DNA from: Limnephilus marmoratus
Lineage: Eukaryota; Arthropoda; Insecta; Trichoptera; Limnephilidae
Direction of reading: 5' to 3'
Assembly: GCA_917880885.1 (NCBI GenBank)
Contig: OU862919.1
Location: forward strand, 52,551,058-52,615,057
DNA: 64,000 nt
Below the pieces are notes generated by a model. That model had not been told where the DNA came from. It worked only from the letters and a program-made list of their open reading frames with translations, and did not search any database. This document shows, piece by piece, positions 54,980 to 64,000 of the stretch. The translations under genes and the position numbers were made by a program. Position 1 is the stretch's first letter; the number at the start of each line of letters is the position of its first letter.

Positions 54980-55139
54980 GGTCGACGAATATAAATAAAA
55001 ATAAGTGGTTTTTAAACAAAGTTCTTGTTTCATTCTATATAATTAAAAAGAGTTACGAGACGTCTCTTTTTGTGATATTACTAATCTAGTGATAAACGAA
55101 AATTCCAACATACATAAACTTATGAAATAAACTATGTCA

Positions 55140-55620
55140 CTGAAACAATTATATACAAAAGTATTCTAATGTACGCATTCAAAAACCAGGACAACTTTAC
55201 ACAGACAAACTCGAGCCGATTCACAAGATCTACATTACAACATACATTCCACCAACCTACAACTAAAACGACTTTTGGACAAAGAAATATGCAATCCTTC
55301 TCTATAAAATTATTTAATTTGCTCCCTCTTGAAATAAAAACTATTGGAAAAATAACCGACTTCAAAAGAAGCATAAAAATATGGATTATGGAAATGGGAA
55401 GGAAGAATATAGATACAATTTTGCAACCTAACAAAGATTAATTCTTGTATTGTACTTTCTTTTAAATTTAACTTTATAATTTTCCTCTGAAATATTTTAA
55501 TATAGGTATTTACTTATATTTCAAACAAGAAAACTTGTATAGTGTGTCCTTAGAACGGGGTACCCCAGTAAGGACACATTTTTCGCTAAAAAACTGTAAA
55601 ACAAAGAAAAAAAAATATGA
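55140..55620 (+). mobile_element. Family K LINE, 3' end
   Basis: A 90-codon frame (55169-55441) holds the C-terminal motifs NSSRFTRSTLQHTF, TTKTTFGQRNMQSFSIKLFN, LLPLEIKTIG and SIKIWIMEMG before the stop. The 3' UTR hairpin is at 55543-55578 and an A-rich tail ends near 55620. Confidence 0.75.
55543..55578 (+). repeat. Family K LINE 3' UTR hairpin
   Basis: TGTGTCCTTA pairs perfectly with TAAGGACACA around GAACGGGGTACCCCAG. The inner GGGG/CCCC also pairs. Confidence 0.85.
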
Positions 55621-55629
55621 ACCAAAAAA

Positions 55630-56400
55630 ACAAACAATGTTTTAAAGTCTCTCTTTAAATTGGCCACATTTAAGAATAACACATTGGCTAAATGTTTTAT
55701 TCTTCATCTAGTATCTAATGGATCTAGTTGGGTGAAAATCCAAATAATGCCCAATACAGTGAATAATAATATATATTCTCATCAATGATCTTGGAACTCT
55801 GCTGAAGAAAAAATGAACCCCGTTCAATCATAATAAACGTAAATTTAGATGATAATCAAAAATCAATTAATAATTGTGCTAACATTGAGACGGGTTTTGT
55901 TTGATTAAGTCCAGGAATAATGAAGTTGTAACTTCCGATACAAGGCAATAAGCTGCAACCCCACGTACAATGGACCACCCTAACCCGACTCAACCTTCGC
56001 TAAAGGTTGCCTAAAAAAGCTTTAAATACGACGGGGTAGGATTATCTCGCAGCAAGTAGTGACGGGACCGATGGGAGGTGGAGGGTGGAAGTAACGAGGG
56101 TCAAAAATTTATTATGAAAGGATGAGTGACAAATCTAACAAATTGTATTAAATTTGCTTGATCTACATTATTCGAAATTACTCTCTCACTCTGTCTTATT
56201 GATCCGGATTTTTTGCCAGAGCAAATTAATTTTTACACAAAAATTTATTAATACATAATATATTATATTTTCTAAAATGTGTACCTAAGGTGTTTTAAAA
56301 GCGGTTCCATGAAAAAAGACAATACTTAAGAATATTGATGGAAAAAAACTAACCTAACCTAAATTACACGAACCTAAACATACCTAACCAAGATGATTCG
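55630..56400. other. No recognised gene
   Basis: No supported feature. Confidence 0.5.
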
Positions 56401-56404
56401 ATAT

Positions 56405-56545
56405 TTTCACGTTTTTATTATCGTAATTATTTGTCGGGTTATTATGCCTTACTGCGATTCCTTCTTCTTTAGTCAACGCATTCCGAAACGTTAGCTAAAG
56501 AAGGAGGAAAAGAAACCCGTCATAATAACCCAAAAATTAGTCACA
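56405..56545. repeat. Fold-back repeat, Penelope-like, core lost
   Basis: Inverted arms (GTCGGGTTATTATGCC ... and their complement with CCTTCTTCTTTAG blocks) resemble type 1 repeats at 43625-43845. Only a GAAACGTTAGC remnant of the ribozyme is left in the centre. Confidence 0.6.
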
Positions 56546-56804
56546 ATAATAAAAGATATATTTTTCAACATTATATTATTTAGTGTCTACAGATTGTTGG
56601 AACGAAATAATCACGATTTGAAAAGCAGAGGATCTTTATTCCAGTCTTCTGGGAGAATATATTAAATTATTTATATTTTACGAGAAAATGCCAAAGTAAG
56701 TAGGTACCTACTCGTATGTTTTTTTGCACAAAAATGAAAAGAAGGAAGGAATAGAAAAAACGAAAATACGTCCAGCAAAACTGTAACTTACTGTGTTATT
56801 TGTT

Positions 56805-57000
56805 ACCAATTGAAAAGTTCAAGATGGATTGTAGGAGCTACATAAAACAAAAACAAAAAATTTTGTGATTTCAAAAAATTTTGTGAATTTAAAATATTAT
56901 AATTAAAAAAAAAAACTGCAATATGAAATATTATTATCAATTAGAAATTTGTAAACTTAAATGTACAAATTACTAAAATAAAATTCAAATATATAGGTTG
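56805..57000 (+). mobile_element. 3' end relic of the 44370-type LINE
   Basis: AAAAGTTCAAGATGGATTGT, AGGAGCTACATAAAAC and TCAATTAGAAATTTGTAAAC match 45554-45650 closely, with an A-rich insertion between them. Confidence 0.75.
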
Positions 57001-57049
57001 AATAGATAAAACTTCAACGATTACAGTTGTATTCTTTATTTTATTTATT

Positions 57050-58113
57050 TTAGAGAAAGTTGACAGCAAATCAGAGATTAAATAATAATAAAATAATATG
57101 ATAGTTATTATGCCAATTATGAACTTTAAACTGATGATAGTGAATGATGAACTGTGACAATGTAAGGGTGTTTTCTTAATTAATTAAGTACAATTTATGA
57201 AAAGAGGGGGAGGGGAGGAGGAACATAGGAATAGGATTAAGAGGTAAAGGACGGGAATATATAGGGATTGAAATTTCTAGTTCGAGTCATGTTGCTTAGT
57301 GAGTTTTAGTTTTATGTCAAGTAAAATCGAGTTAAAAATGTCAATGTGGTAATAAGGTGAATGAGTGTGTGAATCGTAGATAAATGAGTTCTGTTTGGAG
57401 TTGGTCTTGCAAAGAGGGAGATAGAAGGTAAGCGACTGTCTGCTGTTGCGATTTGGAACATGGAATAATGATAGGCGTTAAAGAAGATCAGTACAATCGA
57501 TTAAGTTATGTGTAATTTTAAATAACATTACTGAATCTGCTATATTTCTTCGGCAAGTTAACGTCTGCATTTTGAAGAACTTTGCACAGTCTTCATTACT
57601 AACATGAGATCGAAAAGAAATTGAGGTACCTTAAAAATCTATTTTGAACGCTTTTAATTCTATTTTTGTGTACTGCGTAGCCTGGGTTCCACACTTGAGA
57701 TCCGTATTCTTGGATACTACGAACATATGAGAAATACAGTGTTTTGAAAGTAATAAGGTCTTTGAATTGTTTACAGGAGCGGATTATGAAACCAAGCATG
57801 GAAGATACGTTAGTGACTATAATGCGTTAGTAACAATATAAACTGAATTTAAATCAACATATACCATATTATGGTCGATATGTTGACTGAAATTCAGTTT
57901 ACTATTAAGTATAACCCCAAGGTTAATTGAGTATTCATGGATTAATACGTTTTTATTTCTAGTAAAGCACACAACGAAGCACTTAGATATATTTATTTCC
58001 AGACAATGAGCATTACAATACGTGCTCAAACGTAGCAAACCAGTTATGCAATAATTCATAATACGTGAATATGAATTCAAATTAATTAAGAAACGGTGGG
58101 AGGTAGTGTACAC
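57050..58113 (-). pseudogene. Jockey-like LINE relic
   Basis: Minus-strand frames give ISKCFVVCFTRN, INLGVILNSKLNFSQHIDH, then LGFIIRSCKQFKDLITFKTL, YFSYVRSIQEYGSQVWNPGY and NRFLRYLNF. These match the same segments of the jockey element at 761-2326. A tandem-like duplication of about 30 bp near 57835-57895 and frameshifts break it. The C-terminal part is eroded. Confidence 0.8.
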
Positions 58114-58119
58114 GATGAT

Positions 58120-59315
58120 ATATAAATGAGGTTCTTGTAGACATCCGACGTTTAAGAGAATAATTTTTGCAGCTTTACCACCCAGTTTGTGAGTTCAGTT
58201 CGATTCAGAGATTCGAAGCTTCATTTAACCCGTCTGCTTGGTTCAATATATTCGCACCTCACAATCCGGAAGCCTCGTATTCTGAAAAAAAATCTGAAAC
58301 CGTCACTTTGGATCGAGATTGTAAAATATCTATGGAAGATAGCTTTCATATTTCATAAACAATAAGAAGCATTATTTTGTTATCTTTCTGGTTAAAAGAA
58401 AAATTCATATGTTTGAATGAGAGGAAGAGAGATATATAGCTTTTAAAATGTAAGGTTGCTCGGGACGTTTTTGGTCTTATGAAAGTATAACGCGATTACA
58501 TGTTTTGGGATGTATTTATTCCTAAACAAGCAGACGGGTTTTAAGTTATGAGGAATACACTACTCAAGGTTCAGGCTGCGAAGCTCATGATGGAAATTTG
58601 TTTCTAGCTTAAATTCATCAGATTAACCCAGAAAACTCTGATGGGAAAGTTCTGGATATTAAAGATTTCACCGATTATGAGTTTTTGTTTCATCAGAAAA
58701 ACAAAAGATTTTTTTTTGTCAATTTCAAATAGTTTTAAAATGCCTTCTGAAGGCGAACCAGCTGTCATGTTATTATATAAAATAAAGTATATAAATAAAC
58801 TTATAATTTAAATGGAGTTCTATAAATAAATTTGAAAAAAAAAAATTTTTTTTTCGCTCTGCGTCTACTAAGATTGTTGCTTGATTGTTCTAGACTAAAT
58901 TGATTCTAGACGGATTCCACTAACGTGTCACCCATCGTCGTTCCAAGAGTTCATACCCGAGTATGAGCCAGAGTTTCTCATCATAAAGCTGTATTCTCAA
59001 CGTGTACAGATCCAATAAAGACTGGCTTATCTAAGAGGGAAGGAACATAACAAGCCGCCATGAAAAATCTAATTTATTCGTTAGCCAGAAGCGCGAAATG
59101 AATACGTAATGTGCAAAGTCTCAGTACTCTTGCATTGAATTACTTTTAAGGGAAATATTTCACAATTATTTTATATGTCCTCCCGTAGTTCCTAACTAGA
59201 TGATCCTGCCAAGCGACATGCTTGCCTTCCACAGCACGCAGGCCAGGCTTTGGCAGCAGTTGGCAATTAAAAGAGCTAACTTTTCATTTTAAAAGGTTTT
59301 TTTTTTCATTTTGAA
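58120..59315. other. No recognised gene
   Basis: A 63-codon plus-strand frame at 58167-58358 has a protein-like composition (SSIQRFEASFNPSAWFNIF) but no motif I know and no supporting splice or promoter signals. Confidence 0.4.
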
Positions 59316-59319
59316 TACA

Positions 59320-59596
59320 CAACAACTTTGTATCATTTTTTAAGTGAAACTTCTAGAGCCCCGTTGTGATTTGGAATTAGGATGATACGGAAATGACGCA
59401 TACAGCACCTGCGAAGCATCAAACTTCTATCAAGGCTTCTATTGGTTGAGATATAAAATGGAAATGGCGCCAGGTCTGCACTCATTGGCTGCTTTGATTA
59501 TGACCTCACTTTTCAAGGCTCCTTGGTTCTTCATTGGTTGTGATTGTTTTAGTAAAATTTCGCTCCTATCGCGTGTTAACTGCATTCGAATTTTTT
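59320..59596. repeat. Dispersed repeat family D (copy 2)
   Basis: Second copy of the repeat at 31385-31680, with the same order of blocks (AAGTGAAACTTCTAGAGCCC ... CACTCATTGGCTGCTTTGAT ... TGCATTCGAATTTTTTT). It ends beside a family B fragment. Confidence 0.6.
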
Positions 59597-59800
59597 TACA
59601 TTAACCCCACATAGGAGGCCCGGTGGGAGATTATTTTCAATTATTGACGTCTTAGGGAATGATGTGTGGAGGGTTTTTTTTAATGAAAGGAAGGAGAGGA
59701 AGTTCTGGGAAGGAAATACGTGTGACGAGTGGGTAGGAATCTAGGGGTCAGTATGTCCAGGAGTGGTGTACGTACGAATTCATCCTATGACAAAAATGAT
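59597..59800 (-). mobile_element. SINE-like repeat family B fragment
   Basis: Contains the 3' half of family B in inverse orientation: CACATAGGAGGC, GTGTGGAGGGTTTTTTT, GTGGGTAGGAATCTAGGGG, and the CGTACGAATTCATCC block. Truncated after that. Confidence 0.65.
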
Positions 59801-59809
59801 TTTTTTTTT

Positions 59810-60245
59810 TTTTCAAATATATGAATAAAAACGTGTAGAATCTTTCCCCTTCACCACAATCAAAATCAATATCTATTACCGTCTACTAAGGAACCCCGGA
59901 ACATTCCACAGTCCTTTCCAAAGAAACAACTTAACCTTCTGCCAAACCCTTGTGCAAATATGTTGACTGTCTATTATTACAACATCCACTGTGGTGGCAA
60001 GATTCCGGACATATTTGGCGACAACCCCCAAAACATTAACAAAATTCTCGAGTCTCTTGTTTTCAGTTGACTTCACTTGGTAACAAACATTACGGTCTAT
60101 TGTATTTTATTGTTGTCGTTGTTTTACATGCCTACTAGGTATTTAATTCTTACATAGGTATTCTTGTAAACTGTTATTAAACCAGTAATTGCAATTGTTT
60201 ATGTTAATTCCTGTTTGTTGTGTACGTTATTAATAAAATAAATTT
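59810..60245. other. Unrecognised; short minus-strand frame at 59876-60076
   Basis: The 66-codon minus-strand frame (LENFVNVLGVVAKYVRNLAT region) looks protein-like but I do not recognise it. An upstream frame or splice signals are not evident. Confidence 0.35.
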
Positions 60246-60254
60246 AAAAAAAAA

Positions 60255-60545
60255 CTAAAACCACATAGAAGAGAAAACACAAAGAAATTATTAAAACTAT
60301 AAAAATCCGAAAACTTCAATATCTTGGACATGTGAAGAGACATCCAGATAAGTACGAGATCTTGCATCTCATAATGCAGGGAAAGATTGTGGAAGTCGGG
60401 ACCCTGGAAGAAGGAGAACCTCATGGCTGAAAAACCTGAGACAGTGGTTTGGCCAGTCTACTGTAGAGCTGTTACGGGCCGCAGTAAACAAAGTCCGCAT
60501 AGCCAACGTCCGTTGAACGAAGGGCACAAAAAGAAAAAGAATAAA
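60255..60545 (+). pseudogene. RTE-like LINE C-terminal relic
   Basis: Translation reads IRKLQYLGHVKRHPDKYEIL, HLIMQGKIVEVG, then in shifted frames an ELLRAAVNKVRIANV-like block and LRRTKGTK-like end. This is the IRxRKLQYLGHxMR ... QGKI ... ELFRAAxxKVRIA signature found at the C-terminus of RTE-type LINE proteins. Frameshifts and stops are present. Confidence 0.65.
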
Positions 60546-60799
60546 ACCACACAAAAGTAATAAAAGATATATGTACCTTGTTTGTCTTTGAGAGATCGGA
60601 TATAATGTTAATTGTTTTGACGATATTTGCTACGAAAATTTACGAACCGGAAAATCGAGCAAACTAGCGTCAAATTTGTGTCACATCTTATGAAAATTTT
60701 CTTGTTTTTTGCGATTAAAAGTATTTCGATCTGTTACGTAATTTTTCACGGCACGTTTTTATTTATCTGCAGTACATAAGAGTAATTCACAATTATAAA

Positions 60800-61030
60800 A
60801 ATACTAGCTGAAGTCGCCGGCGGTGCTCGGGCTTAACACAGAGTTTTCGAAATCAAATGTAGACAGTGACCTTCAACCTCGGCATAAAACTGTAAATTTG
60901 CATACAAATCAAATCCACACCGCCCGCTTGATGAAAACCGCATAAAAATCCTTTCAGTAGTTTTTGAGTTCATCGCGAACAGACAGACAGATAGCCGCAG
61001 TGAAGGACATTCATTTATAATTATGTAGAG
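60800..61030 (+). repeat. Dispersed RTE-tail-like repeat
   Basis: It begins CTAGCTGAAGTCGCCGGCGG and ends with CGCGAACAGACAGACAGATA and a short AT tail. It shares a 25-bp identical stretch (60906-60930) with 11626-11650. Confidence 0.5.
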
Positions 61031-61199
61031 ATTTAAATCAACTCACAATTAGATGGGTAGTTACTTTTCGATCACTTTGGAACCATTTTACAATTATTTG
61101 ATTTTGACCGAATGGCGAAGAATTTAATGTCTTCCAAAAATATTATTCAATGGGAACGTTCAGTGAAATTATTTCTGGGCCAGCGTTTTTTTTAAATAT

Positions 61200-61500
61200 T
61201 AATGCCTTCAAGAATTATACTGCTCCCGGCTGGAGTCAGTTAGACTATGGCATCCCCAATTGGGGAACGTTGTAGACTGAAAGTAATGGGGAGGGGAAGG
61301 AGATTGGGATGAAGAAGGTAGAAAATTACCTGGCTATTCAGATCTGATCACCAAACACGGTTAAAGCCATTTCATGCAACATTTCAATTCTGAATGGTGG
61401 TCTTACATCAGAGCGATACTGAGAATATCTTCCACTCTGGAACGTACCGCAAATATGCTACATATTATTTAAAATTAATAAATTGTGAAATAACAAAAAA
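61200..61500 (-). mobile_element. SINE family A copy (head missing)
   Basis: The family A blocks are present in order (GCTCCCGGCTGGAGTCAG, CCCAATTGGGGAACGTTG, CTGAATGGTGGTCTTACATC). The copy breaks off at about 61500, before the tRNA-like head. Confidence 0.75.
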
Positions 61501-61589
61501 TATTCTAATGCTAATATCTTCGTTTAACGAACAGACAAAAACCATTTCTAAAGTTTACTTTCACCCTTTGCCACGCGGGTGATGTTTAC

Positions 61590-61870
61590 CATATGTTAAT
61601 GATAATGTTCGTTTTTATTTATTTATTAATCTTAGGTTAGCTCACACACGGCGGTGTGTGCTAATAATTTTAGAAACATACACATATAAAAATTTACATT
61701 GTTTGACAAACATTATTATGTTATCTACAAATATTTTAAACATGAGTCTAATCAATCAGCAAAACATCAATATTTGAAGTAGACATACTTTCTTAAATCC
61801 TTCATAAAGTTAATCATATTTTCAAATATGTATATATTATATAACATACAAACATAATTGTAGTTTAGCA
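61590..61870 (-). mobile_element. LINE 3' end relic with terminal hairpin
   Basis: On the minus strand, CTAAAATTATTAGCACACAC then GAGCTAAC (hairpin 61637-61665) matches 48806-48842. The end carries AATAAATAAATAAA. No coding sequence recognisable. Confidence 0.55.
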
Positions 61871-62024
61871 TTCCACGTGAGTTCGCAACGTATTGTCGGA
61901 TTCATTGCGGGAAGATGGGTGACAATGCACGACAGAGTCGCCATGTACAGAAAATATTGTTTTCGAGGTTTCTTTATGCCTACGAATAACAACAACATTG
62001 TTTATTTAATTTAAAATAAAACAA

Positions 62025-62260
62025 TAACTTTGTAAACACCACTTTTATTTTATATACTTTATGCCGACCGGGTTTCGCTACAACCGTAGCTTCTTCAGGG
62101 CAGTATAACATTAAGTTACATAATATGTGTTATAGCTAATACACCAATGATTTAACAAAATGGGCTGGACTCCTCAAGTGAAAGAGGAAGAAGGCTTAAG
62201 TGTAGATGGAGAATTGGGAAGGGAACGGGAGTGTTCTTTGTCAATTGGGAACAATCTTAG
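62025..62260 (-). mobile_element. Penelope-like repeat fragment with hammerhead
   Basis: The ribozyme core at 62072-62098 is flanked by an ACTTTGTAAACACCACTTTTA arm like those at 54813 and 48370. A purine-rich downstream segment (62165-62240) resembles 35600-35660. Confidence 0.6.
62072..62098 (-). ncRNA. Hammerhead ribozyme motif
   Basis: CTGAAGA, helix II GCTAC/GTAGC with GGTT loop, GAAAC, then CCGG palindrome and GTC. GCC before the core pairs with GGC after the triplet. All core positions intact. Confidence 0.8.
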
Positions 62261-62264
62261 TATT

Positions 62265-63380
62265 GAACTTTTATTTAGATTTATTTGGTGATCAATTACC
62301 TTACTAACAGTGTTTTTAGCTTTCCTTGGTTCTAGTGCCTAGTGCCTCTAAGTTAGGTGTTGTTTTATTTATTGTGAAACTTATTTTAATAAACAAGAAG
62401 AATGTAGTATTATTGAAAATCATATACCTACGTAAAATGTAAGTGAGAAGTCTCTCAAAGAAAGAACTAAACTGTATCTAGCAATACCTAATACCAACTT
62501 ATATATTAAACACAATATTAATGTAAAATATGTGCGTTTTCGAAATTCTTCGATTATTTTATCTGCGGAGCACATATAATAATAGACTATCACAATGTGT
62601 TATAATACGCCTGGGGCGTGAAAAAAACCCCAGAACTCTCTGAGCGTAATACTAAAAATGTGATTGTGGATTTACCTTGGATAATATATCACAAAAAATG
62701 GCAATCTGACAAAATCTCAAGGGAAAAAAATAGAAGCACTAACCTTGTTTGTTGATCTCTGCAACGTGGGAGGCCTCCCTGTAATTTGAATCCACTAAAA
62801 TTAAAAATTTTAAAATTTTGAAATTTTGCACAACTTTACATAAACAAAGTAGAAATCACAATGAATATTCAAACCACAAGATGGTATGGAAGTTATTCAC
62901 ACATGTTACAATAATGTTTTTAAATAAATACATTTTAAACTGTACTATTTCTCGAAACGGACAAGTGAGCGCCAACTATGATCCATTGTGGCCAATCATG
63001 ATTATTTAGCAGTTTTTTCGAACAATACATTTAGTGCCTCTGATTATCCAAAGAGACCGCGGAATCACCATTCTTGCAATATAAATATATTAATTATTAT
63101 TTTTCAAACAAACAAAAACATATTATAATGCCTAACCACACAATATAGGGTATGTCGACCAATTATTTTCAATTTCAAGTAATATCCTGCGCACCAGTGC
63201 TATTGCCTCCGCATTACAAAGAAGACGCCATGTCAACGAATAATTTGCATCTTTATGATTCATGGGGTTATTTATAAGGAATTTACTCAAATTCTATTTT
63301 TATTTAAATTTTATAAATTCTTATTTCCATTTTTGATACTGACAATTCCTGGTGGAATTCCATTATAATATTATAATAAA
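62265..63380. other. No recognised gene
   Basis: AT-rich sequence without supported features. Confidence 0.5.
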
Positions 63381-63384
63381 ACAC

Positions 63385-63500
63385 ATATACAACTTATTTC
63401 CGGTTAATTTATTTGTGACCGTGACCGATTTCAGCTGTTACAGCCATCCGGTGGCTCGACGGCTTTAACTCTAAGTTGAAATAAGTTTTATATATTTACA
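63385..63500 (-). mobile_element. Penelope-like repeat fragment, decayed hammerhead
   Basis: Short inverted ends (AACTTATTT ... AAATAAGTT) enclose a minus-strand sequence with GGCTG/CAGCT helix and TGAAATCGG in place of the expected GAAACCGG. The CTGA box is degraded to CGGATG. Confidence 0.45.
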
Positions 63501-63509
63501 AAATATTCA

Positions 63510-64000
63510 ATTCTTGCGCAGTCAAGGGTGTATATATCAGAAATTTATATTCAACTCTCTCCTTTCGTCACCATGGTAGATATTTGATATGATACACATA
63601 CATTTAGGTGGCTTCACTGCATATACTTTTCAAATAAAATATGATTCTTTCCACTTTCAAATTGAGTGAGGGGAAAACCCATATATTTTCTGGAGTGTTG
63701 ATTCAAATGTTTAGTTGTCTTTTTTAGCACACAGATAGGTATCTCACTTTTTTAATTTTTGAATTAAATACTTCTAATTTGAATAAACGGTTTCATTTAG
63801 GTATATTCTATTCTAACACGAATATTTTCCGACCTTGTTCAAAAGGGTTGAAAAATGATAACCCTAAATATTATTTTTTTGACTATTTTTTTCCTATTTT
63901 GAACAGAACCCGGATCCGTTCAGCACTTCGGCGTGCACCAACTTAAATGCTATGTGTATGATGCCTGCAGTAATAATTATTCCTTAATAAACAACAAGTG
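63510..64000. other. No recognised gene
   Basis: Nothing identifiable up to the window end. Confidence 0.5.

Larger units (their letters stand above)
54813..55045. mobile_element. Penelope-like palindromic repeat with hammerhead on both strands
   Basis: Arms of about 110 bp (54813-54925 and 54931-55045) are near-perfect inverted copies meeting at ACTTATAAACGTTTATAAGT. Each arm carries a complete hammerhead core, one on each strand. Non-coding. Confidence 0.8.

Overview
This is a eukaryotic, AT-rich, intergenic or intronic stretch made mostly of transposable elements in many states of decay. It is almost certainly from an arthropod, most likely an insect. The evidence is a mix of jockey-, L2/CR1-, RTE- and R4-type LINEs, mariner and hAT DNA transposons, tRNA-derived SINEs, an LTR, and many Penelope-like fold-back repeats carrying hammerhead-ribozyme motifs. 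A hemipteran is my best guess from overall texture, with low confidence. No bacterial operon, rRNA gene or CRISPR array is present. The only convincing host gene piece is an open, GC-richer kinase segment on the minus strand at 47511-48212. It is the C-terminal part of a TTK/Mps1 protein kinase, preceded by a plausible splice acceptor.

Layout. 1-2770: an RTE-like LINE split by a minus-strand jockey LINE. 2770-5250: no gene, one decayed hammerhead. 5257-6046: internally deleted hAT element with an exact 8-bp duplication. 6430-7255: a tRNA-derived SINE (family A) interrupted by a second SINE-like repeat (family B) with a 9-bp duplication. 7266-14100: old repeats and unannotated sequence. 14105-16460: SINE, then a LINE of family K interrupted by a 963-bp solo LTR (4-bp duplication), then a (TA)n tract and a hammerhead fold-back. 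18600-27885: an R4-clade LINE broken by three insertions: a 2975-bp palindromic DNA element (18941-21915), an L2-like LINE with an intact RT frame (21916-23842), and a 687-bp fold-back retroelement with a tRNA-like head in each arm (24739-25425, 13-bp duplication). 28200-41240: scattered SINEs, LINE 3' ends, jockey and mariner relics, MITEs and nested hammerhead repeats. 41665-45660: a LINE relic interrupted by a 1500-bp insertion (12-bp duplication), another hammerhead fold-back, a complete SINE A, and a LINE with one homopolymer frameshift. 45660-47380: a second, 5'-truncated R4 copy joined to a (TA)n tract. 47511-48212: the TTK exon. 48240-64000: more hammerhead repeats, LINE 3' ends, SINEs and long stretches where I recognise nothing.

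The most interesting signals are RNA structures in the repeats. About ten hammerhead-type ribozyme cores sit in fold-back (Penelope-like) repeats; many have short self-complementary helix III, as expected for cores that work as dimers. A LINE family ends in a 3' hairpin whose stem changes completely between copies while staying complementary. The L2-like LINE has its own 3' hairpin with a compensatory base-pair change. The palindromic element at 18941-21915 carries, in each arm, an intron-containing gene with a PIN-like acidic signature and a CXC zinc-binding motif. I do not recognise this element as a named transposon superfamily.
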